DNA of 63,883 nt from a virus. A model generated the notes under the pieces. That model did no database searches, was not told the origin of the DNA, and worked only from the letters and a program-made list of their open reading frames with translations. Location: positions 1 through 63,883 of the IMG/VR virus record IMGVR_UViG_3300047380_000774; one strand, 5' to 3'. Both the position numbers and the translations under genes were made by a program. The stretch's first letter is position 1; every line of letters begins with the position of its first letter. Of the stretch, positions 36,181 to 43,428 are shown piece by piece.

Positions 36181-36804
36181 TTAATTTTTTCCCGTAGACC
36201 CAAAACCTCCATCACCTCTGTCGGTATTAACTAAAGAATCAACAGGGCTCAAAGTGGCACTTAACTTAGTTAGTACGGGGCATAACACTGCTTGTGCTAT
36301 TCTATCACCTTGTATTATCTTTGTAATTTCATTCGATAAGTTGACTAAGATAATTTTAATCTCACCAGTATAACCTTGGTCCACAGTCCCCGGTGTGTTT
36401 AACACAGTTAGACCTTGTTTTGCTGCTAACCCACTTCTTGGTCTAACTTGTAGTTCGTAACCCACAGGAATTTTAAAATATAACCCTGTTGGTACGACAA
36501 ATCTTTCTAACGGTTTTAACGTTATGGATTCTCCGCAATTAGCTCTTAAGTCAAACCCACTATCCCCGTCATAAACATATTCAGGGTCTTTGTTACTTGA
36601 TTTGTTAATAAACCCTAAACTCACCACTGGTTTATTTTCTTCAATAATCGCTTTTTGAAGTTCATTTGTTAACTCAGAGAATTGTTCGTTTATTTTATTC
36701 TCATCAAAATCTACATCATCGACATCAAAATTTTCGTCAGATAAGTTACCAAACTTTTCAGTGACAATACGTGTTAGTTTTTCGTAATCAAAGTTATTTT
36801 CCAT
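36181..36804 (-). CDS. dut: dUTPase with N-terminal extension
   Basis: 207 aa against ~150 for the trimeric family. All five motifs can be read in order: DSGFDLRAN, PRSGLAAKQG, NTPGTVDQGYTGEI, GDRIAQAVLCP and the C-terminal RGDGGFGSTG. The first ~65 residues are an acidic extension with no match. It hydrolyses dUTP to dUMP and so limits uracil in phage DNA. The gene overlaps the upstream HD-like gene by 11 nt, which indicates a nucleotide-metabolism cluster together with PhoH. Confidence 0.95.
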   Translation of the reverse strand: MENNFDYEKLTRIVTEKFGNLSDENFDVDDVDFDENKINEQFSELTNELQKAIIEENKPVVSLGFINKSSNKDPEYVYDGDSGFDLRANCGESITLKPLERFVVPTGLYFKIPVGYELQVRPRSGLAAKQGLTVLNTPGTVDQGYTGEIKIILVNLSNEITKIIQGDRIAQAVLCPVLTKLSATLSPVDSLVNTDRGDGGFGSTGKN

Positions 36805-37372
36805 TATTCATTTCTTTTTCTTCTAAAATGGCTAAATCTGTCGCTTGTTTTAATAGTTGACCTAATTTAGTTGTATACCATCTTACTTGTTTATCATCAT
36901 CACTTTTATCGTGATTTAAGATTGCTTGGTATTCATCTTCCGTTAATTTAACACCGTTAGAGAGTGCGTAATGTGCACTCCTTTCTCCAACCCTCATTGA
37001 TACTAATTCTTCGTTATACTCAAAGTATTTACCCAAATTAGTCATATGCCACTCACTTTTACAAGGGGTGAATAAGAATGTCTTACCAATTTCGGATAAA
37101 AATGAAACCTTAAGTATAGATTCCATAGTTTCCTGCATTGATTCGGGAATTACTTTATTCAGATAAACGGCATATTTAGCAACCTTTATGGTGTGGTCTA
37201 ATAACCCACCAGGAAAAGCATTATTCATATCCTTCATAGGAGACGCAGGTGATAGAAAATATCCCTGACCCAAAAAGTCTAAAAGGTCTTTTGTGAAAAT
37301 ATTATATTTTTCATTAACCTCTTCAAACTTTTTAATGTTTTTCTCTAATTTTTGTTTATCTAATGTTACCAT
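36794..37372 (-). CDS. HD-domain-like protein with altered metal site
   Basis: 192 aa. GGLLDHTIKVAKYAVYLNK has the first His of HD-type phosphohydrolases; the segment LSEIGKTFLF takes the place of the canonical HDIGK, with Ser-Glu instead of His-Asp; further His residues are in RSAHYALSNG and AILNHDK. It most resembles the HD part of YhaM-like 3'-5' exoribonucleases. Because the HD pair is altered, hydrolase activity is doubtful. Coupled to the dUTPase gene by an 11-nt overlap. Confidence 0.55.
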   Translation of the reverse strand: MVTLDKQKLEKNIKKFEEVNEKYNIFTKDLLDFLGQGYFLSPASPMKDMNNAFPGGLLDHTIKVAKYAVYLNKVIPESMQETMESILKVSFLSEIGKTFLFTPCKSEWHMTNLGKYFEYNEELVSMRVGERSAHYALSNGVKLTEDEYQAILNHDKSDDDKQVRWYTTKLGQLLKQATDLAILEEKEMNNGK

Positions 37373-37374
37373 TT

Positions 37375-37611
37375 TTAGTTAGTGTAATACTTTGGAGAAA
37401 GTGTTGGGTTTAATACATCCTCGAATGTTGATTTAGTTATTGTTAACACTTCAGAACCTCTACTATCTTCACTTCTGTATTTTGCAATAACAATCATAGC
37501 TTCCTCAACGGATTGAGCCTCTACTAAGTAACGTGACTTTTTCATTTTAGGGTTTCCGTCTTTGTCTAAGTTTTCAGTTTCGTAACCTACTGTAATCGTG
37601 TAATTCATCAT
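37375..37611 (-). CDS. small DUF4494-like protein
   Basis: 78 aa. One alpha/beta unit: YTITVGYETEN, KKSRYLVEAQSVEEAMIVIAKY. The strand followed by YLVEA-x-SVEEA-type helix matches a small Bacteroidota/phage family of unknown function (DUF4494-like; from memory). Two consecutive Met codons can serve as start. Located 2 nt upstream of the HD-like gene and 2 nt after the preceding glycosyltransferase stop, so it is part of one operon. Confidence 0.5.
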   Translation of the reverse strand: MMNYTITVGYETENLDKDGNPKMKKSRYLVEAQSVEEAMIVIAKYRSEDSRGSEVLTITKSTFEDVLNPTLSPKYYTN

Positions 37612-37613
37612 TT

Positions 37614-38837
37614 TTATTTATTTATTAATTGTTTATAAAATTCTTTTCTTTTCTCTGTAGTCGTTTTAAGGTGATATTTGTCTTTAACACTCTCATATAA
37701 TCTCTCACCTAAATCCTCGACTAACGAAGGATTGTTCATTAATCTCTTAATGTGTTCAAACCAAAATTTATGATTTTTATTTGAAGAAATCAAAAATGCG
37801 GTACCTTTATCGTTAAACTTCCCTCTATCCCAAGCATTAACTAATGTTGAGGAATACATACCAAAATCTTGAGAGATTAATGCTTTCTTATAGAAACCCG
37901 CTTCAATTATCTTTAACTCTGACTTCATTGAGTTAAATTCGTTTTCAACTAGTGGAGCCAAAGATACGTCAAATTGAGTATAACCCAACGCGTATTTGTT
38001 AATTGGTTCTGTCCATATTCTACGATAGTTTTCGTTAGAATCATCATACTCTAAATCTCTGTTGAATTTCAAAAGATGTTCCCTATAATCGTCAGATAAA
38101 TTTTTAAATTTATTAGTTAGGATTGCTTCATATCCAAACCAAGAGGTTTCCCATGGTTTAACGGGTCTTTTCTTCTGTCCCTGAGGAGTTTGTTCGATAA
38201 TGTTACCTCGAGTGTCATAACCACAAAGAACAAACTGATACTTATCCTTAAATTGAGATTCCATCTTACCTGACATCCCATCCATAAGTTTAATGTCTTC
38301 ACCGTGAGAAGAACCACCTAACCACCCAATTCTAAGTTTATCGGTTTTTTTAGTCTCACCTTTAAACTGTTTTTCTTCAGGGTCGATAGCATTTTCAATT
38401 ACTATGACATTTTTAATACCAACACTTTTTAGTTTAGATGCGAAGATAGGTGTGGTTGTTGTTACATAATCCACAGACCTTAATAACGATAACTGATTTT
38501 TAGAATATCCGTTATCTTTATATGACTTCTGTAATGGATGGCCATTAGGTAATAACCAATAATCATCAACGTCCATAACCACCTTAGAACCTCCTTTTTG
38601 GATTTCTTTAATCTTACTTACTTGCCATTCAGTATCTTTACCTCTGACCAGACGTTTATGGAAATGTATGATGTGATAATCATTGAAATTAACATTCTCC
38701 ACGTTATCAAAAACAATGTCAACAAAGAACTCGTCTGAGTAATGGTTGTTTAAGTAAATGTGTGGGTCTAATGAACGATATTTACCAATACCTGAAGTGT
38801 CGGATGGTAATACCAATATTTTAATAAGCTCTGACAT
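37614..38837 (-). CDS. GT-B glycosyltransferase (family 4-like)
   Basis: 407 aa. The N-terminal domain begins LIKILVLPSDTSGIGKYRSLDP, with VVMDVDDYW and TTTTPIFASKL; the C-terminal domain has LRIGWLGGSSHGEDIKLM, YQFVLCGYDTRG, and an SLAPLVENEFNSMKSELKIIEAGFYKKALI region that places the conserved Glu residues of family 4 enzymes. No membrane segment. Third clear glycosyltransferase on this strand. An 8-bp inverted repeat (TTAACTAC / GTAGTTAA, about 38849-38870) lies just upstream of the start and may be a terminator or operator. Confidence 0.85.
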   Translation of the reverse strand: MSELIKILVLPSDTSGIGKYRSLDPHIYLNNHYSDEFFVDIVFDNVENVNFNDYHIIHFHKRLVRGKDTEWQVSKIKEIQKGGSKVVMDVDDYWLLPNGHPLQKSYKDNGYSKNQLSLLRSVDYVTTTTPIFASKLKSVGIKNVIVIENAIDPEEKQFKGETKKTDKLRIGWLGGSSHGEDIKLMDGMSGKMESQFKDKYQFVLCGYDTRGNIIEQTPQGQKKRPVKPWETSWFGYEAILTNKFKNLSDDYREHLLKFNRDLEYDDSNENYRRIWTEPINKYALGYTQFDVSLAPLVENEFNSMKSELKIIEAGFYKKALISQDFGMYSSTLVNAWDRGKFNDKGTAFLISSNKNHKFWFEHIKRLMNNPSLVEDLGERLYESVKDKYHLKTTTEKRKEFYKQLINK

Positions 38838-38891
38838 AAATTATAATTTAACTACTTAAATGTAGTTAAACCATAATAATAAGTCAAAAGA

Positions 38892-39497
38892 TTACTTAAC
38901 GTTTCTAACGTCTGTTATTTTTCCTATGAACATAGAGTCACCAACTCTAATTTGTAGATTCTCACTAATTTCTTTATTAGACTCCATTAACTTATTTAAC
39001 TTAGATTCTACGATATCATCTAAAGTCTCTGTAATGGCTTCTTTAATGAAACTCTTTAACTCTTCATTTAAGTTAAGTGAAGTAGTTTGTCTTTGTATTG
39101 GTTGTGTTGGTTGAGGTATTTTTTGTGCTCCTGAAGTGAACTTAGATTGTTCCTCCATTTTCTTAGCAACCTCATCTATAAAATCAGACGATAAGTTATT
39201 TTCAAAATTAACGGTAGGAATTGGATTCTCTAACATTAATTGTTTGATGTTGTCAGGTAAGTTTGAACCTTTAATTTTATCTTCTGACATATTACTTTTA
39301 ACATCTCTTTGTGTTCTGTTAGAACTAACCGGTGTTTGTTGAGGAGATGGTTGTTGAGGAGAGGATTGTAAATTGTTTGTGTCCTGAGATAACATAGACG
39401 CATCAACATTACCTGTTGTGTACGATTTATTATCAACCTTAGACATAACTTGTTTAGCTGCTAATAATGAGTTTTGTAACTTTTCGAATCCTTCCAT
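38892..39497 (-). CDS. hypothetical protein with Gln/Pro-rich linker (201 aa)
   Basis: Not recognised. The ATG at 39497 is chosen because a longer frame to 39614 runs into the upstream gene and only adds unrelated residues. N-terminal helix EGFEKLQNSLLAAKQVM, a disordered Ser/Gln/Pro segment around 45-65, then helices and a short beta-like end (QIRVGDSMFIGKITDV). No enzyme motif. A weak ATATTTAC sequence is upstream. Confidence 0.55.
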   Translation of the reverse strand: MEGFEKLQNSLLAAKQVMSKVDNKSYTTGNVDASMLSQDTNNLQSSPQQPSPQQTPVSSNRTQRDVKSNMSEDKIKGSNLPDNIKQLMLENPIPTVNFENNLSSDFIDEVAKKMEEQSKFTSGAQKIPQPTQPIQRQTTSLNLNEELKSFIKEAITETLDDIVESKLNKLMESNKEISENLQIRVGDSMFIGKITDVRNVK

Positions 39498-39534
39498 AAT
39501 ACTATTTTTTAGTAAATATAAGTAACTTTTGTAA

Positions 39535-39912
39535 TTAGTCAAACTTTGCAATCTCAAAAACTTGAGACATGTGCTTATCCCCTTTTGGGTTAAAATACGG
39601 TCTAGGCGTTTCAAAAGTGTCGTTAGTTGGTGAACTATTAGTTATTTTATCTAATCTAAATAATCTCCACCCTGGTTGGTTTTCAGGGGTATCACTCGAC
39701 CCTCTAACTTGCCAAGCCCTTAATACAACGTTTCCTGATACATTATGAGGACCAAAGGCAACAGGTTCGATTTCCCTATAACCTTTATTAATCGTTTGGT
39801 CACCTGCGTAAAAAATAGTGATAACTTTTTTGTTACGTATTGCGTCAGCGATAGTATCACGACTAACGGCCTCTTTAATAATTAAAGATTTAAGTGACTG
39901 TATTAGTTTCAT
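39535..39912 (-). CDS. small WYL-like domain protein
   Basis: 125 aa. ADAIRNKKVITIFYAGDQ, YREIEPVAFG, VVLRAWQVRG and GWRLFRLDKITN follow the strand pattern of WYL domains (ligand- or nucleic-acid-binding regulatory domains), here without any DNA-binding or enzymatic partner domain. Stand-alone forms occur in other large phages. It may sense a nucleotide ligand in a defence-interaction role, which is conjecture. The gene overlaps the repeat protein gene by 1 nt. Confidence 0.5.
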   Translation of the reverse strand: MKLIQSLKSLIIKEAVSRDTIADAIRNKKVITIFYAGDQTINKGYREIEPVAFGPHNVSGNVVLRAWQVRGSSDTPENQPGWRLFRLDKITNSSPTNDTFETPRPYFNPKGDKHMSQVFEIAKFD

Positions 39913-40298
39913 TAGAAATTAGGATATTCGTTTGATGGTCCATATTGATTAGTCGACGTATTACTACCTCTGGTTAAAATATCAGTGGTCCCACCAATAG
40001 TGTTAGTTTGTCCTTTACCAGCCTCATCACCATCTGATAGTGCGTTAGGATGAGAAGAACCATAAGAGTTAGAATCGTTATATTCGTTACTATTAACTAA
40101 TGTTTGCCTTGTTAGTATATCAGTCGAACTACCTGTTGTGTTAGTTAACCCTTTACCAGCTTCGTCACCGTCTGACAGTGCGTTAGGGTGGGTAGAACTA
40201 TATTCATCACTCTCAGTACCGTCGTAGGTGTTTGAGGTCATCAAAGCAGTTCTTTGTTGATTTGCGATTTCTGTTAGTTTTTCGTTTGCGTTTGACAT
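39912..40298 (-). CDS. repeat protein with two near-identical ~45-aa units
   Basis: 128 aa. Two copies of an HPNALSDGDEAGKG ... NT ... TDILTR unit stand in tandem (about 36-66 and 83-112), joined by Asn/Ser/Thr/Tyr-rich linkers. There is no hydrophobic core, so it is probably extended or disordered. It has its own late-type element 11 nt upstream, which favours a virion role. Function unknown. Confidence 0.6.
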   Translation of the reverse strand: MSNANEKLTEIANQQRTALMTSNTYDGTESDEYSSTHPNALSDGDEAGKGLTNTTGSSTDILTRQTLVNSNEYNDSNSYGSSHPNALSDGDEAGKGQTNTIGGTTDILTRGSNTSTNQYGPSNEYPNF

Positions 40299-40309
40299 AT
40301 TCTTTTTAT

Positions 40310-40318
40310 TATAAATAT
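40310..40318 (-). promoter_or_regulatory. late-type promoter element ATATTTATA
   Basis: Minus strand; 11 nt before the ATG at 40298 and overlapping the stop codon of the upstream gene. Confidence 0.6.
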
Positions 40319-40755
40319 TACTTAATTAGTTTATGGTATCTTTTAATACTTTCAGATAACCTACTTACGTCAACAGAAGGTACTTGACCGTTCTTTTCAT
40401 GTGACTTTCTATACGCATTACTTTTACCCGGTGTTAAATCAGCAGCTCTTTGTGCGGATTTTTTCTGTTGTTCAATTTCTTTTCTAGCGTTGTCTAATGT
40501 ATTATTAACCCACTTATACATAACCTCACCACCGTTAAGATTAAATGAATCAGAATTTTCTTCTTGGTTAATGTTTTTAAAGTCGTATTTTAATCTCTTA
40601 AGTTGTTGATATGTCATAACCCTTTCTTCAACCAATCTACGTAAACGTTTCATTCCTTCACCTTTAACGTGACTCATTTTCTTTAAAGTCTCGTTTAAGT
40701 GTTTAACAATGTTGTTCGGTATTTGAAATTCTTTGTTATGTAATTTACGATTCAT
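40318..40755 (-). CDS. hypothetical basic helical protein (145 aa)
   Basis: Not recognised. Helical throughout and Lys/Arg-rich (LKKMSHVKGEGMKRLRRLVEERVMTYQQLKRLKYDF), ending KRYHKLIK. It could bind nucleic acid or a partner protein. It starts 2 nt after the preceding gene and probably shares its late-type promoter at 41504. Confidence 0.6.
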   Translation of the reverse strand: MNRKLHNKEFQIPNNIVKHLNETLKKMSHVKGEGMKRLRRLVEERVMTYQQLKRLKYDFKNINQEENSDSFNLNGGEVMYKWVNNTLDNARKEIEQQKKSAQRAADLTPGKSNAYRKSHEKNGQVPSVDVSRLSESIKRYHKLIK

Positions 40756-40757
40756 TA

Positions 40758-41486
40758 CTACTTAAGTTTGTTAATGATATATTTTTTATCTTCGTCAGAT
40801 AAATCTATTAAAAATTTTAATTTTCTATCTAATATTGGATTTGGTTCAGATTCGACATCGTCTTCCTCTTCTATTGTTGGTTCTAAAATGTCTTTAGGTG
40901 AATCTTTTTTAGATATTACCGAATCAACATATTCTTCAATCTGACCTTTAGTCATCTTTTCGATAAGTCTTACCTTATCTTCTGATGATGGGATATAACC
41001 CATTTTTTCTAATCTTTCTTTAGCATCGATTTCCTCGAAGTCTAATTCGTCCATAAAATACTTTAACGCCTCTTCATAAGATGCGTTCTTACCCATTGTT
41101 TCTTCAAACCCTAAGGAATCGTCCATTTCTGACTCACCCCAGTATCTTCTCATATAATGTCCTTTTTGGAATGGAGGTTGAGAGGTTGCACTTACTTGCG
41201 CATCAGAGGTCTTTCTAGCGGTAACGCTTTTAGCCCTAATATCTTTAGGTATTTTTGATGTCGGGATTGACCCGTCAAAATCTACAATTTCTTCAATTTC
41301 TTCTTCAGTTGCCTTTTCAGGTAACTTTTTGAAGTTTGTATCTTTAGCAAATTCATCAGCCATTTTACACCATTTCTTCTTTTCTTTTTTTGAAAGTGAA
41401 TCGTCATTACACTTTGCAAAGAAGAATTTTTGTTGTTTTTTTGACTCGAATTTCTCTAATACTATCTGTTTTAATCTTTGGTCCAT
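40758..41486 (-). CDS. hypothetical protein (242 aa)
   Basis: Not recognised. N-terminal KQQKFFFAKCNDDSLSKKEKKKWCKMADEF is a compact charged helical unit with two Cys; the centre has PPFQKGHYMRRYWG; the C-terminal half is acidic with LDRKLKFLIDLSDEDKKYIINKL. No catalytic motif. It is the first gene after a minus-strand late-type element that shares a 55-bp gap with an oppositely directed one. Confidence 0.6.
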   Translation of the reverse strand: MDQRLKQIVLEKFESKKQQKFFFAKCNDDSLSKKEKKKWCKMADEFAKDTNFKKLPEKATEEEIEEIVDFDGSIPTSKIPKDIRAKSVTARKTSDAQVSATSQPPFQKGHYMRRYWGESEMDDSLGFEETMGKNASYEEALKYFMDELDFEEIDAKERLEKMGYIPSSEDKVRLIEKMTKGQIEEYVDSVISKKDSPKDILEPTIEEEDDVESEPNPILDRKLKFLIDLSDEDKKYIINKLK

Positions 41487-41503
41487 AGATAAAATTCTTT
41501 ATT

Positions 41504-41512
41504 TATAAATAT
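41504..41512 (-). promoter_or_regulatory. late-type promoter element ATATTTATA
   Basis: Minus strand; 17 nt before the ATG at 41486. It is part of a palindromic TTTATAAAT context. Confidence 0.6.
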
Positions 41513-41527
41513 CAAACAACTTTAAAG

Positions 41528-41536
41528 ATATTTATT
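41528..41536 (+). promoter_or_regulatory. late-type promoter element ATATTTATT
   Basis: 6 nt before the ATG at 41543; only 15 nt from the divergent copy at 41504-41512. Confidence 0.6.
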
Positions 41537-41542
41537 ATTATC

Positions 41543-42991
41543 ATGAGTATAACAAATAAATATCAAAATTCAGGTTCTGAACTAGGAATAAACCTAAATA
41601 AAGGGTATTTCTACGATGTTACACCACAAGTAAAAAATATAACAAATATGAATTTATTGTATAGTAATCGTCTTTTTGATGATAAATTAGCGATAGATGT
41701 AAACCCAAACGATAGGGAAATCCTTTACATTAGTGATACAACTATCCCACAATCTATGATGGCAAACTTCGTAGGTAAGGATGGTTTTGATAACAATCTT
41801 TTTTATAGATATCACTTTAAACAACCAGGAAAACAAGTTTTTCAAAATATAATGCCATGTGGATGGACATTTGAAACTGTAATGAACTTCGATAATAAAG
41901 ATATGACTGATTTTAGTGTGTTTTATTATTTAGGTGTTGGATTTGAAAAAGAATTGATAGACGGAGAATTGGTGGACACATCAAGAAGTTACAAAAAAGA
42001 TTATTTACACAACAATATTGCGTTTGGTTTTGATAAGAACAAAAGTATTGTTGTTCGTTCAGCAAGATACACTGAGGAGTGTTATGGTTGTGATGAAGAA
42101 GAAAAGAACTATTCTTCAACTGCATGTGGTGGGGATAGTAGTGTAACAGTTACTTCAGGTAATTTAGTTACGGGTTCTACGTTATACGAACATTCGTTTG
42201 ATAAAGCGATATGTAGTGATGATAATACTAACTTTTTAGTTACTGTTAAGTTTGAGAGAGACTCGAGTATCATTAATAATATGTGTACAGAATTAGGGAC
42301 TAAGTTTGTAGAATCAGAATCAGAACGAATTGGTACTTTAAAGGTCTACGTTAATGGGTTATTATATGGTTCAATATATGGTTTTGAAGATATTGTTACT
42401 CGTAGAGCTAGTTTACCTGTTCATGAATTTGTACAGGGTTGGGGTTTTTCAGATAACTTCTTTATTAGTGAAGATTATAATATGTTTGGAACATTTGAAG
42501 GTAAACAACCAAGAGGTAGATTTCACTCAAACCCATTGTCTTTATCTGAAATAAGACACAATTACAAACAATTAAAGGATTGTTATGACATTATTGGTTG
42601 TTTTGATTTAAACTGTGGTCCTACGTTCCCTGAAAAGGTGATTGAAGAGTGTCCAAATAGTAAAACTGATGAGACTACGCCAATATCGACTACAACAACA
42701 ACTGAAGAAATAACAACAACAACGTCTACAATGGAAGAAGTTACCACAACTACGACAAATGTAGACCCAACTGATACAACAGAACCACCCATCTGTAATC
42801 CATTTGAGGTGAATGGTTATTACCCATTGTATTTAACACAAGACTGTGCTGAACGACACGTTGGTGGTAACGGTCAATTTCATACTCACGATTTTGGAGA
42901 CCCAATGGTGACATATTATATGCCAAATGGTTTAAATATGGACCCTAATAATGGTTTAGTAACAATGTGGCACGGTAACTATACGACTTAG
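41543..42991 (+). CDS. virion appendage-like protein with lectin-like domain and Thr-rich linker
   Basis: 482 aa. N-terminal ~330 residues are beta-rich with GWTFETVMNF, LKVYVNGLLYGSIYGFED and QGWGFSDNFF, reminiscent of concanavalin/LamG-like jelly rolls. Then a low-complexity Thr/Glu linker of about 40 residues, and a C-terminal Cys-containing module of ~65 residues (NGYYPLYLTQDCAERHVGGNG, FHTHDFGDP). This arrangement fits a surface-exposed head fibre or tail appendage that binds glycans. No catalytic residues are visible. It is expressed from a late-type promoter. Confidence 0.55.
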   Translation: MSITNKYQNSGSELGINLNKGYFYDVTPQVKNITNMNLLYSNRLFDDKLAIDVNPNDREILYISDTTIPQSMMANFVGKDGFDNNLFYRYHFKQPGKQVFQNIMPCGWTFETVMNFDNKDMTDFSVFYYLGVGFEKELIDGELVDTSRSYKKDYLHNNIAFGFDKNKSIVVRSARYTEECYGCDEEEKNYSSTACGGDSSVTVTSGNLVTGSTLYEHSFDKAICSDDNTNFLVTVKFERDSSIINNMCTELGTKFVESESERIGTLKVYVNGLLYGSIYGFEDIVTRRASLPVHEFVQGWGFSDNFFISEDYNMFGTFEGKQPRGRFHSNPLSLSEIRHNYKQLKDCYDIIGCFDLNCGPTFPEKVIEECPNSKTDETTPISTTTTTEEITTTTSTMEEVTTTTTNVDPTDTTEPPICNPFEVNGYYPLYLTQDCAERHVGGNGQFHTHDFGDPMVTYYMPNGLNMDPNNGLVTMWHGNYTT

Positions 42992-43015
42992 TAATTAATT
43001 AATATATTTAATAAT

Positions 43016-43360
43016 ATGGAACATTTTATAAAACAACATTCACAGGAACCAATTTTATCGGTTACGTTATATAACGACGAAAAATTCTTTAAAGAACCTT
43101 TTGGTGATAGAATTGAGAATTCTATTATTACTTTTAATATGGTTGATGAAAAAGGGGCGTATAAAATATTAAACGGTGAGTGTGACTTAATTTTTGAAAA
43201 TGGTGACTACTCTATCATATATCCTTTTACCAAGTCAGATACTAAAAAAATTGGGGAATATAAAGGAGAATTTAAAATACAATTCTTAAACGACACGTAC
43301 AGAGTGTCTACTGAAACCATACTTCCAATAAAAGAAGAATTAATCGTCTCAATTATTTGA
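43016..43360 (+). CDS. small beta-rich structural protein (114 aa)
   Basis: All-beta pattern: ILSVTLYNDEKFF, SIITFNMVDEKGAYKIL, CDLIFENGDYSIIYPFT, IGEYKGEFKIQFL, ETILPIKEEL. The overall series resembles the small N-terminal Ig-like domain of baseplate upper proteins in other phages, but I cannot fix a family. It lies 24 nt after the appendage-like gene in the same direction and may be its partner. Confidence 0.5.
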   Translation: MEHFIKQHSQEPILSVTLYNDEKFFKEPFGDRIENSIITFNMVDEKGAYKILNGECDLIFENGDYSIIYPFTKSDTKKIGEYKGEFKIQFLNDTYRVSTETILPIKEELIVSII

Positions 43361-43386
43361 TAATTTACCAAGTTTTCGTATCTTTG
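43357..43386 (+). promoter_or_regulatory. Bacteroidota-type promoter of DNA polymerase
   Basis: TTG (43357-43359), 19-nt spacer, TATCTTTG (43379-43386). It overlaps the end of the preceding gene and predicts a leader of roughly 35-40 nt that contains the hairpin at 43407-43424. Confidence 0.7.
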
Positions 43387-43406
43387 TTTTGAATGTCAAA
43401 GAGTAA

Positions 43407-43424
43407 TCTCACCATTGTGTGAGA
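43407..43424 (+). promoter_or_regulatory. hairpin directly before the DNA polymerase start codon
   Basis: Perfect 6-bp stem TCTCAC (43407-43412), loop CATTGT, GTGAGA (43419-43424); the ATG follows after 4 nt. A second inverted repeat GAGACA / TGTCTC overlaps the ATG. T4 gp43 represses its own translation through a hairpin at this place, so the same logic is possible here. Confidence 0.45.
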
Positions 43425-43428
43425 GACA

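Noticed and set aside
39912-40298. CRISPR-like or non-coding repeat
   Set aside because: The two repeats are in frame, differ in the third codon positions and linkers, and belong to one reading frame with a late-type promoter.
42583-42792. Val/Ser-rich minus frame resembling a membrane protein
   Set aside because: It is the complement of the Thr-rich linker of the appendage-like protein (ACA/ACT codons read as Val/Ser/Cys).
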